From Leishmania infantum JPCM5 (lineage: Eukaryota; Euglenozoa; Kinetoplastea; Trypanosomatida; Trypanosomatidae): a stretch of DNA of 64,000 nucleotides. Positions within the stretch are counted from its first letter, which is position 1, and each line of letters begins with the position of its first letter. Shown in pieces: positions 42,359-51,133 of the stretch. A program made the translations under genes and the position numbers. The DNA lies in NCBI RefSeq assembly GCF_000002875.2, contig NC_009418.2, positions 1,352,273-1,416,272 on the forward strand, written 5' to 3'. The notes under the pieces are model-generated. The model was given only the letters and a program-made list of their open reading frames with translations. It ran no database searches and was not told where the DNA came from.

Positions 42359-43894
42359 ATGAGGCTGCCGAAAGCTTTAGCAGTGGCTGCGCTGTGCTTC
42401 GCACTATGTGTGTGCACCGCATCCGTCGGCGGCCATCAGGTCGCGCTCATCTCGGACATCCACTACGACCCACTTTACGGCACCAGCAGGGCGCTAAAGT
42501 GCACGAGCGACTCTAGCCCTATGTATGGTATGCAAGGCTGCGACTCGTCATTGCAGCTGATGGCGCGTACCCTGGCCGACGTGTCGGCGCAGAACCCGAG
42601 CTTGGTGCTTTACACTGGCGACTGGCAGCGGCACAAGTTTGCCAATAGCAGTCTGGCTCCTGCCGCTATCTTCAAGGACATGTCGGAGCGCTTTCACAAT
42701 GTCACAGTGGACGGCTCACTCGGCGCGGTTGCCTTCAGTGGGGCAATGGGCAACAATGATGTCGTGCCCGACTACTATTATTCGTTGGAGGACACGGTTT
42801 CGGAGGAGGAACTGGCGCACCGCGTGGCGGCGATGCGCGGCGCCGCGCTTTTGAGCGATGCAGAGGCTTCCGTGATGAGAAACTGCGGCTATTACACACA
42901 TATGATGGATAGCGTACATGTGATTGTGCTGCACACGTTATTGTGGGCCCACGAGCTTCAGCCGCCGCTGCCCTCCAACCTCAGCGACCCGTGCAACCAG
43001 TTCTCTTTTCTGCGGAGTGAGCTGGCGAAGGTGCGGGCGGCTAACAAGCGAGCGATCATCATGGGCCACATCCCCCCTGGCCTGAACACGTACAATGTGC
43101 TTAAACGCGGCTTTGGCTCTGCAGCCGGTGACATGTTCTGGAAGGAGCAGTATGAGGCGACCTACAATAGCATCATCCGCGAGTACAAGGATCTCTTAGT
43201 GGTGCAGTTGTTTGGGCATACACACATGTTCAAGCTGCTCACGATGCCACGGAATGACGTACTGGGTATCGTCGTTCCATCCATCTCACCCATCTTCGGC
43301 AACCACCCGTCCTACCTGATGGCCAACTTCAGCGAAACCTGGGAGCTGGAGGATGCGCAAAGTCGCTACACCATTGGCGAAGGCGTATTCCACTCTGGAC
43401 TCTCCGCCAAAGAGGTGTTCAGCCTCAATGCTGGGCTGCACTCCGTCGCTGATGTGCGATCGGCCATCACTCTGCTGGCGACAAACGATACGATGTGGGA
43501 TCGTTTCCTCACTGTATTCTGCGGTGGCGAGAAACGCTCTCAAGTGTTCCCACACAGGAAGTGCGACAAACAATGCCGCTACATTATTGTCTGCTCGATG
43601 CTGGAGAATAATCACACGTATATTCAGCGCTGTGTGGCCAATTACAGCCTTCTGCCAGGGCCTTCGCAGGACACTAGAACCACGGTCTTCATGACGGCCG
43701 GCATAGTCCTTTTTTCGCTGTTCGTGATGGGGGCAAGCGTGGCGATGCTGCTCATGATCCGCAGTGGACAGACAACGCTGTCGTGGTCGAATATGAAGAG
43801 CGCCATCTGGTGGAAGTCCCTTGTCTCGAAGCAGGGGAGCCAAACCACCCCCGTGTTAGAGAACGAGCTGGGAGACCGTCGCACGGTTGTTTAG
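42359..43894 (+). CDS. Ppn1/acid-sphingomyelinase-like calcineurin-fold phosphoesterase, membrane-anchored
   Basis: This 511-aa protein starts with a signal peptide (hydrophobic 'ALAVAALCFALCVCTASVGG') and ends with a membrane anchor (about 442-466, 'TAGIVLFSLFVMGASVAMLL') and a short cytosolic tail. The body is a metallophosphoesterase: SDIHYDP (D33, H35), YTGDWQRH, GNND (131-134), MGHIPPG and FGHTH (H287, H289). The third motif is GNND where sphingomyelinases have GNH(D/E); GNND is the form I recall from fungal vacuolar endopolyphosphatase Ppn1, which shares the type of catalytic domain. A lumenal role in the acidocalcisome, lysosome or cell surface, hydrolysing polyphosphate or phosphodiesters, is therefore plausible but unproven. 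Several Cys near 'CTSDSSPMYGMQGC' and C-terminal 'CGGEKRSQVFPHRKCDKQC' suggest disulphides; NxS/T sites are frequent. Confidence 0.83.
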   Translation: MRLPKALAVAALCFALCVCTASVGGHQVALISDIHYDPLYGTSRALKCTSDSSPMYGMQGCDSSLQLMARTLADVSAQNPSLVLYTGDWQRHKFANSSLAPAAIFKDMSERFHNVTVDGSLGAVAFSGAMGNNDVVPDYYYSLEDTVSEEELAHRVAAMRGAALLSDAEASVMRNCGYYTHMMDSVHVIVLHTLLWAHELQPPLPSNLSDPCNQFSFLRSELAKVRAANKRAIIMGHIPPGLNTYNVLKRGFGSAAGDMFWKEQYEATYNSIIREYKDLLVVQLFGHTHMFKLLTMPRNDVLGIVVPSISPIFGNHPSYLMANFSETWELEDAQSRYTIGEGVFHSGLSAKEVFSLNAGLHSVADVRSAITLLATNDTMWDRFLTVFCGGEKRSQVFPHRKCDKQCRYIIVCSMLENNHTYIQRCVANYSLLPGPSQDTRTTVFMTAGIVLFSLFVMGASVAMLLMIRSGQTTLSWSNMKSAIWWKSLVSKQGSQTTPVLENELGDRRTVV

Positions 43895-46478
43895 TGAAGA
43901 CATTACCCTCGGTCTGTTTGCGCTAGGCTTGTTAGTCCTTAGTTTGCTGTCCTCTCCTCTTCGCTGCGCAAACGCCCTGCTCCACGCACGTGTCCGAGGG
44001 AGGATCATGACACCCTGCCTTCTCCGCGTGGACACTCAACCAAGATGTGGGGCTAGCCGACGGGCTGCAGAGGCCATCAAAGCGCTCACGACTCGGCCTG
44101 CCGAGCTCAGGGGGGTCTGTCGCACGAATGCGGTCCGTCAAAGGATCGCCTCCGCTACTCCTACATGGCACGGTTTGAATCAACGGTGCTCCACGGTGCC
44201 GCCGCGTGGTTGGATGGCGCTGGTCGGAAACTGCGCGAAGCCCTTGCGCACCTTCACGCCCAAACAGTAGCAGTCATCGTGGGTACCCTATAATACCCAG
44301 GCAACAGAGGCCTACTCGAAGAGGCCGAGCTCCTGCCTCTCGACTCCACAGCGCTGCTGCGCCGCGCACGCCTGCATCCCTCCGCAGCCACTCCAGGAGG
44401 CCGCCTTGCGCACTTGGCGTGGGGATGGGTGCACGCGCCGCATGGCGGTGTCGTCACAACGCCTCCGCAGCTCTCACGCCGGTGTGCAGGCATCGACACC
44501 CCTGCGGAGCTCCGCACGCCCGTTGCGCAGCTCTCCCCTACCCGCTGGTGCACAGATGGTGCAGCACAGACACACAGCAGGTCACGTGCCGCCGTGATGC
44601 TCTATCGCGATCATGCACGCACAGATGTGCACGGGCAAGGGGCGGCGGCGCCCTTGCGTGCCGCGACAGCACCCAGCCTGCAGCAGTGGTGTCCACGCCT
44701 CACCTGCGGCGACAAAGAGAAGCACGTGTGGCCGCCCTTGCTGCGGGGTCGCTCTGCCGCCCTCATGGCACCTGGCACGGGTCCCGCAACCATGGAGGAC
44801 GGCTTGGTGCGACGGACGTGGTCACGTGCGCTGGCGCGACGGTGGCCCGTCGCGTGCGCCTCGCCTTTCAGCGTGCCAGTGGCCACTCTGACTTGGTGCA
44901 CACCGACGGGGCGGTCGAGACCGCATAAACAGCCATGCCAGAGAGGCGCCGACGCCAGCTGCACGGATGGCGGACCCGGTCACCCGTCTCCGACGCCACG
45001 CCGACATCCCCCGAAACCGCGCCACACAATGCGGCGCGCTGACACAAGAGGTTCTTCGCGGCAGCCGTCCCACACCACAACAGCACGGCTGCTGAGCTTA
45101 CAAGACGACAGGGGAGACCCTGCTCACCCAGTCCCGCACAGGCACCACCTGCCCGCTGCTGCGCTCGCGCTGCGTGGCACCCCTCCCCGCCCGGCCAGAG
45201 CCTCTGCACCCGCCCTCGAGCTGCACCCTCCACGCGGCCTACCTTTATCAAGGCATGCAGTGCACACAGGTCTTCGTCGCGCCGATCCCGCATCATCTCT
45301 GCAGAAAAGGGCCGAGGAAGTATACGAAGAGGACGCTGAACGCATGTGCCCGATTCGAACCGGCAGAGACCTTTCGTTCAAGAGGATGCTGATGTGGCCA
45401 GATTGCTACAGGGGTAGGCGAGCGATGGTGACATGTGCATGCGGATTGGCGTGTTCGTGGTCAAGTGAGATTTTGAACAAATAAGCGAAAAGAAAATTAT
45501 GCCTTCATCTCTGTCGCCTGTGGCCGTCTCTCTCTCTCTCATTGTGTGTGTTTGTGTGGCAACGGCTCTGAGGCATGACGACATGAACAGCCGCCCTCAC
45601 CCGTGGCGGGGCCGCGCACACATGCTTTCTTGCCTTTGCTTGTCGCTTGTTTGCTTCCCTCCTTTTTTTATGTGCGCTGTCGGTTAGGAATGCAGAGCCA
45701 CTCACCATGTACACATCGGTGTGCCAGCGCCCACTGCACGGGTGTATTTATGCGCCGTTTCTCCCTTTACCCGTGTCGACTGCAAAGACATTTCGTCACT
45801 TGTTTTTCTCTGCGCCCATCGTTGAGGGTTTGCATTCAAGATGCCAAGAATTTTTTGTTTCGCGGTATTTAGCGGGTGCCACCATCTTGCTTGCGAGTTC
45901 TCCGTGACACTGCTGCGTGTGTGCGGCGGCGCAGATTTGGACTCTATGCTTATCCCCCCTTTTGGCCTGCGCCTACGTTCTCGAGAGACACCCGTAGACA
46001 TGAACTTGCACATGATCACAGAAAGCTTTTCTGCCACATTTATCACTTCTTCTTGCGCGTACCTCTACCCGAGAACACTGGAGGTCAAATAGGCTCTCAA
46101 AGAGCGTCTGAGGATGCGTTGACGATTGCCGTGAATGCCCCACAGGTCTGCATGCTTTACCCAATGAAACGTTCTCGTTCTTTCTTCCATAGTCGATCCT
46201 CGGCACACTGACGTGTCGACGTCGCCGTCACACATCATCCGTCTACCATCGCCTTTCCGTCCTCCTCCTCTCTCGCTCGTCACACGCCACATGCTCGCAC
46301 CCCGTCGCGGGCACGGCGAACGCACACACCATAATCGAAGAGCTTCTTCTCTCTTTCTATTCAACGGCGCTCTTATCTTCCTCTCGCTACACCGCACTGT
46401 TTTCTCATCTCTGCACACGTTCAACTTTCGTACTTGCCCGACGAGTATCACCTCTTCTCTCACGCATACTTGATCACC
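43895..46478. other. Intergenic region dominated by a degenerate retroposon
   Basis: About 2.6 kb without an intact gene. Roughly 43990-45480 is a decayed ingi-type element described separately. The part from 45480 to 46478 has pyrimidine-rich and GT-rich spacer features and T/C-rich sequence at about 46350-46470 before the first small membrane protein gene. Confidence 0.6.
43990..45480 (+). mobile_element. Degenerate ingi-clade non-LTR retroposon (DIRE), RT C-terminus, RNase H and 3' end
   Basis: In successive frames the + strand shows the expected order of an ingi/L1Tc-type pol. At 44019-44118 'LLRVDTQPRCGASRRAAEAI' continues to KALTTR (compare 'LGVTLD' and the following helix). At 44171-44287 'FESTVLHGAAAWLDGAGRKL' and 'LAHLHAQTVAVIVGT' form the RT thumb with the YGAA box as HGAA. 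At about 44540-44600 'TRWCTDGAAQTHSRSRAAVM' is the RNase H start with the TDGA aspartate. At about 44881-44925 GHSDLVHTDGAVETA is the RNase H C-terminal H...D box. Near 45117 LLTQSRTGTTCPLLRS resembles the 'LL.QLRTG..P.L' region downstream of RNase H. Pieces lie in different frames and are joined by shifts, so it is a pseudogene. The 3' end matches 36630-36840. The 5' part of the ORF is absent. Confidence 0.72.
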
Positions 46479-46967
46479 ATGTCCTCTCTGCGCAAGCTCG
46501 TCCCGGCCACCGCGATCGCTGTGGCCGCGATGGCCCTCCCTGCGGCTGCAACGACGACGACCGCGGCCCCTGTCCCTGTCAACCTCAGGCTGAACATCAT
46601 CACGGCGGTGCTGATCCTTGGGGTGTCGATTGTGTTGGCGCTGGTGTACACCCTGTGGAGGCTTCTCCCGAGGATCCGCAGTGGCGAGCTCTCCTTCTCG
46701 AAGCTCGAGTTCGACTGGCGTGCGGAGCTGCTGAACCAGACGCCGAAAAAGGAGAAGGCGCGCCGCGCGGCTGAGAAGGCTCGCCGTGAGGAGGAGATGG
46801 CGTCCGGGTGCGACCGCGACAACAACGAGGGACGCGTGCAGTACGCCCCCACGCAGCCGCGGGTGGAGGTGGGCGAGGGCGACGCCGCGGCGGCCAGGTC
46901 GCAGCGCAATGGGCAGAGGCACGGCGAGGTCGACGAGAGCGTTGCGGTGACGGTGCCCCGCGAGTAG
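46479..46967 (+). CDS. Small signal-peptide membrane protein, copy 1 of a tandem pair
   Basis: This 162-aa protein starts with a signal-peptide-like segment (MSSLRKLVPATAIAVAAMA, cleavage likely after PAAA, residue 24), a short Thr/Ala/Pro-rich lumenal part, one membrane segment (about 39-60, 'NIITAVLILGVSIVLALVYT') and a highly charged cytosolic tail with 'WRAELLNQTPKK' followed by Lys/Arg/Glu-rich helix and Asn/Asp-rich end. A small type I membrane protein is predicted. I do not recognise a family. Two blocks are identical at nucleotide level to copy 2: 109 bases over the start and signal peptide (46450-46558), and 68 bases over the membrane segment and following residues (46623-46690). The tail here is about 56 residues longer than in copy 2. 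Confidence 0.78.
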   Translation: MSSLRKLVPATAIAVAAMALPAAATTTTAAPVPVNLRLNIITAVLILGVSIVLALVYTLWRLLPRIRSGELSFSKLEFDWRAELLNQTPKKEKARRAAEKARREEEMASGCDRDNNEGRVQYAPTQPRVEVGEGDAAAARSQRNGQRHGEVDESVAVTVPRE

Positions 46968-49900
46968 GAAAGAGGGAACGAAACACCCACCACTAATGAG
47001 TAAACATGCACAGCACATATGAGTGCAGCAAGGCATTGCAGGGGAGCGAGGGGGCGACTGGGGACAGAAGAGAAAGACAGCGCGAGGGAGAGACGGCGTG
47101 AGCCCCCCCTCCTCCCCCAGCCTTCTCCCTTGTGCGTGACAGGTGTGCAGATTGCGCGACTTCGCCGTTCGTTCTCCGTCCCACGCTGTCTGCGTCTTGG
47201 AGCGGCGACGGATAGGGGCGCATGCAACGCACGGCATCTGGTGCGAATGCGACCGTCACTGCCGACGTCACCTGCGTCGGTGTGGGCGCCTCTGTGCGTC
47301 TGTGTCTGTGCGCGTCGTCTGTTCTTCTCCTCTTCTCACGTTGTTGCCTACTGCCTTTTCTTTTCCTTTTTCTTCATCCCATGTTGTTGTCTGTGTACGA
47401 GTCTGTGACACTAACGGTGATATGTTCTCTCCTCCTCGTGTCCCCTCTTTCGGTGTGCCTTTTGTTTTGCTCTATTATGTTTGCTTTGTTTCATCGAACA
47501 CGTGTGCGCCGAGCCGTCCCGCCTCTCCGAGAGAGAATCAAGGTCGCGCGAGAGAGACACGCATCAGCGCACACACACCCATATATACATAAGTGAAAGG
47601 AACCTCTTCATGATCTGTGGCAGCCGTCTGCTCTCTCTTTTTCTGTGTTTTTTTTTTTCGTTTCTCGGTTTGTTTTGTTTTGTTCCTCTTCTCATTTTTG
47701 AGGATATCATGCTCTGTGCGCGTTGAATTATGCGACGGGCGTGGCGGTGAGGGCGGCGGTGGCGGCGACAGCGTGGGCAGGAGATGTGTGGGGCTGGTGT
47801 ATGGGAGAAGCGCCAGAGCCTCTTTTTCCCTGATTGCTTCTTCATTTTTTTTTTGTTCTCGCATCGTCGTCTATCTCACCTGTCGCGGCTTGGGCTGCGC
47901 GATGGAGCGAAAGAGAAGGGCGAGAAAAGGAGGGGAAAAGGGGTGAGCCGCAGAGGCTTGCGCTGTCCCTGCGCGCGTGGGTCTCTCTCTCCGTGGGCGT
48001 TTGGGCATGCAAGTGCTACTGTGAGTCCATTCTGCCCTCCTTATTTTGTGTATCGTGCGGCGTGGCTCTCGTCTCTCATCTCTCTCTTTCCTTCTCTTTG
48101 TTGATAAGCGCCTGCGCTCCTCCCCGCCTTCCCCTCCCCCCTCCCCCGCACCAGCAAGCCCTGCAGGCACTTCCTCCCGAGCCCTTTGTCTGCCTGTGCG
48201 GAAGTGGCTCCTCGTCTTTCTCTTGTAGCCTAAAGAGGAGAAAAAGAAAACAAGAAGAGAAAAGTGCCGTCACGATGTTTTGATTGCTTCTCTGGCTTTG
48301 TTTTCGTTGTTGCCCTCTCTCCCACCCCCTCTAATTTTGACACATAAATACATAGACACAAACCGTCTCTCTCTCTCTCTCCATCTCCCTTGTGTGACTC
48401 GCTGAGGTTTTGCATTCAGCTTGTCCGTAGTCTTCTGCATTGTGATCTTCTCATGAGAGCTTCTTCCCCTTCGCCTTTGTTTTCGACCTCTTTCTCTCTT
48501 TTCGTTTCCGTCTCCTCCGTCTTTAACAATGTCTTCCTCTCGTTGGCGTGGCCGATCCCCGTGCTGCTCGTTTCATTCTGCATGTTTTTCTGTGCGACGT
48601 CTGTGTGCGTGTGTGTGTGTGTTTGCAGGTGCTTGTAACTAAAGAGAGAGAAGCACATGGCAGGCAGACGCACACAACTCCTCTTCCTATTCCTCTGTTC
48701 AGTCTCTTCGCGCAACACCGACTCCGACGCCTGTTGGGAAAAAGATGTGTTGACGGGCGATAAAGGAGCGATGGTGGCTGTGTGCGTGTCTGTGTCTGTG
48801 TGTGCGCCTCTTTCGCCCTCAGGATTTTTTTTCCCTGTGCCCGCTTTTCCTCTGAGCACGTCCCCTCTCCCCTCCCGGCGACTCTGCGGAAGTTGTGCAT
48901 CAGCGTGCGGTGCTGGGCCTTCCACCGCCCCTGTACCTTCTCCTGCCCGTGTGCTTCTCTGCCCCCTTTCCTCTCTGTGCTTCTATCTTCTGCTTGTGGG
49001 CCCCCACTCCTTCCCACTCCCACTCTCGCTTGCCGAGGCGCACCGTGTGCCCCTCTCTTTCGCGCATTTCGTTGGAGAAAGGGACGCCGATGCGGCGGAC
49101 GGTGGGGGCGAAGCGATACGCAAGAAGAAGTGGTCAACATGTTTGCGCTTTGCTGCGCTCATGATCACGGCTGCCGGTTTACCCCTGGTGTGTGTGCTTC
49201 GCGCATGCTACTGCTTGCTTATTACCGTGTGGATGCTTGTCTGCCGAGTGGTGGGGGAGGAAGGGAGGGGGAGGGGTGGCAGCGGCAACTCGAAAGTCAA
49301 GAGGCAACAGATGCGGGGGCGCCCCTGCTGCTGAGTTCGAAAGCAGAATGACTGTCAAACAGCTCCCTCCCCCCATTTTCTCGTCGCCCTTTCCAGTCTC
49401 ACGCCTTTCTGTGTGTGCGTGTCTTTGCATGTCTGCATGCCCCATTCCATCCGCGTTTCATTCTGCTCGTCGGCTCTCTCGCTCTCTTTTCTTGACTCTT
49501 CGACGTGATGGCGCGTGCATGAGGTGCCCTCGTGCGGGCACACAGGGCAGCGTGCTAGGGAGGGCAGCGAGCTGACAACGAAGACAGGCGAAAAGGCGAA
49601 GGGGAGATCATCATTCCACTTCACATTGAAGGGGTAACATGCAGTAGCGCTGACGGCCAGCTGGACTTGTTCCTGTTCGATTGCGTGCCCCTACTGCGCG
49701 TGCGCTCACCTCCGTTTTTCCTCTTCCGCCTCGCCACTATACGCACTTGCGAAGCGCACGTCTTCGTTGCTCCATGGGCAGTGGCGTAAGCCCCTGAGCA
49801 CAAGGTGGTGCACTCCGCGCACCCACACACACCGGCGATGCACATAACCACAGCGAGGCAGCTTTCCACAGACGCTCACATAAATGCCAGCCTGCAGTCT

Positions 49901-50812
49901 TGCTGAGGCGTTGTGCGGAAGGCGCTGAATGCTATGGAAAATAGCAACGGCGGCGTGTGTGTGTGGAGGGGGGAGGGCGGAGCACCGTGAGGCCTCTCGG
50001 CCTCGTTTCGTCAGCCTCGGCTGGAGATACCGGAAGGCCAGGGCGAGACGGGAAGGGGCATGTGAGTGCGTTGATGGGGCGGCGAGGCGTTATCATCCCG
50101 CTTTTTCTCATGTTTGAGCTGTACGAAAGGACCGTAGTGTTTCTTCTGCCTCCCTCTCTCACTTCAGTGTCTGCGCTGCTGCGCGACATGAAAGCGCTGA
50201 GTCCATTCTCTCGCTACCTTCTTCCGTTGCTTGTTTTCCCTTTGTGTTGCTCATTTCTTTACCTTTCTCCTGTGCGCGTGCGTGTGTTGCTCGCCAGGAG
50301 GGAAGGGTGTGTGAAGAAGCAGAGCCGACTCTCGTCCTCGTTTAGTGTGGCAAGGCAAAGGCAAAGGGGAACAGCACAGTAGCCGCGAGAGCCGAAGCTG
50401 AACAAGGCCAGGCAGGAATTCGGCGACGAGCCGGAAAAGGAGGCGCGGTGAAGCGTGTGCTCTCATGCGGCACGACCAGGCTGTCTAAAGGTCGCTGCGG
50501 TGGCCTCTCGGCGACTGAGGGGTTCTCGTGGACATCGTTTGCAATGCACCAGCGCGACTGCACCGAAGGGAAGCACTTCCACTGCTAACACCGACTGTCT
50601 ACGAGTTGATGCCCTCACCCTCTGTCGCTTTTTGCCTCCGCCAACTCCACCGCTGTCCATGCACTCTTCCTCTACTCCCCCTTCCTCTCTTTCCCTCCAC
50701 CTGCAGAGACTTCCTCGCCCTTCCTCTTCCCACAACCATCTCAAGCCTCATTTACGCAAGCCGTCAGAACCACTCCACCCGTTACCTCTTCTCTCACGCA
50801 TACTTGATCACC
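46968..50812. other. 3.8-kb spacer between the tandem small membrane protein genes
   Basis: No gene can be supported. The sequence consists of alternating T/C-rich, GT-rich and purine-rich stretches, including a T-run near 47650 and a T-run near 47846. ORFs up to 225 codons (48657-49334) have low-complexity products. Around 49640-49900 the composition becomes balanced and may be another decayed retroposon piece (listed separately). Pyrimidine-rich sequence at about 50660-50745 precedes copy 2. Confidence 0.5.
49640..49900. mobile_element. Possible further retroposon remnant (weak)
   Basis: The composition is balanced and unlike the flanking low-complexity spacer. A few short strings, such as 'gcgcacgtcttcgttgctcc', resemble 'gcacacaggtcttcgtcgcg' in the element at 45260, but the match is not sustained by eye. 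I list it as a weak candidate only. Confidence 0.25.
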
Positions 50813-51133
50813 ATGTCCTCTCTGCGCAAGCTCGTCCCGGCCACCGCGATCGCTGTGGCCGCGATGGCCCTCCCTGCGGCTGCAACGACGACAATGACCC
50901 GCAGTCCCATGTATGCCGACGATGGCGTGAACATGATTCCTGTGATGATGGTCGTCGGTGTGTCGATTGTGTTGGCGCTGGTGTACACCCTGTGGAGGCT
51001 TCTCCCGAGGATCCGCAGTGGCGAGCTTTCGTCCTCGAAGCTCGGGTCCAAGTGGCGTGCGGAGCTGCTGAACCAGACGCCGAAGAAGAAGGCGCGCTTC
51101 GAGGACGATTGCTCGTCTGCGGACATGGTGTAA
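50813..51133 (+). CDS. Small signal-peptide membrane protein, copy 2 of a tandem pair
   Basis: This 106-aa protein shares the first 26-27 residues (signal peptide and ATTT) with copy 1, then differs in the lumenal part (MTRSPMYADDGVNMIP instead of TAAPVPVNLRLN). It regains identity in 'VSIVLALVYTLWRLLPRIRS' and keeps 'WRAELLNQTPKK'. The tail ends after about 12 more residues (ARFEDDCSSADMV), so it lacks the long charged tail of copy 1. The ATG context and 29 bases upstream of it are also identical to copy 1. Predicted as a type I single-pass protein; no family recognised. Confidence 0.75.
   Translation: MSSLRKLVPATAIAVAAMALPAAATTTMTRSPMYADDGVNMIPVMMVVGVSIVLALVYTLWRLLPRIRSGELSSSKLGSKWRAELLNQTPKKKARFEDDCSSADMV

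Noticed and set aside
44414..45484. 356-codon ORF on the plus strand
   Set aside because: Its first part is the RNase H frame of a decayed retroposon, then it runs on in an unrelated frame; not a functional gene.
46065..47237. 390-codon ORF on the minus strand over small membrane protein copy 1
   Set aside because: It overlaps a + strand gene with a duplicate and identical start region; the antisense frame has low-complexity Arg-rich content and lacks a counterpart of this length at copy 2.
48657..49334. 225-codon ORF on the plus strand with a hydrophobic start and end
   Set aside because: Starts at an ATG but the sequence is dominated by GT- and CT-repeat translation; overlapping open frames in other phases are just as long.
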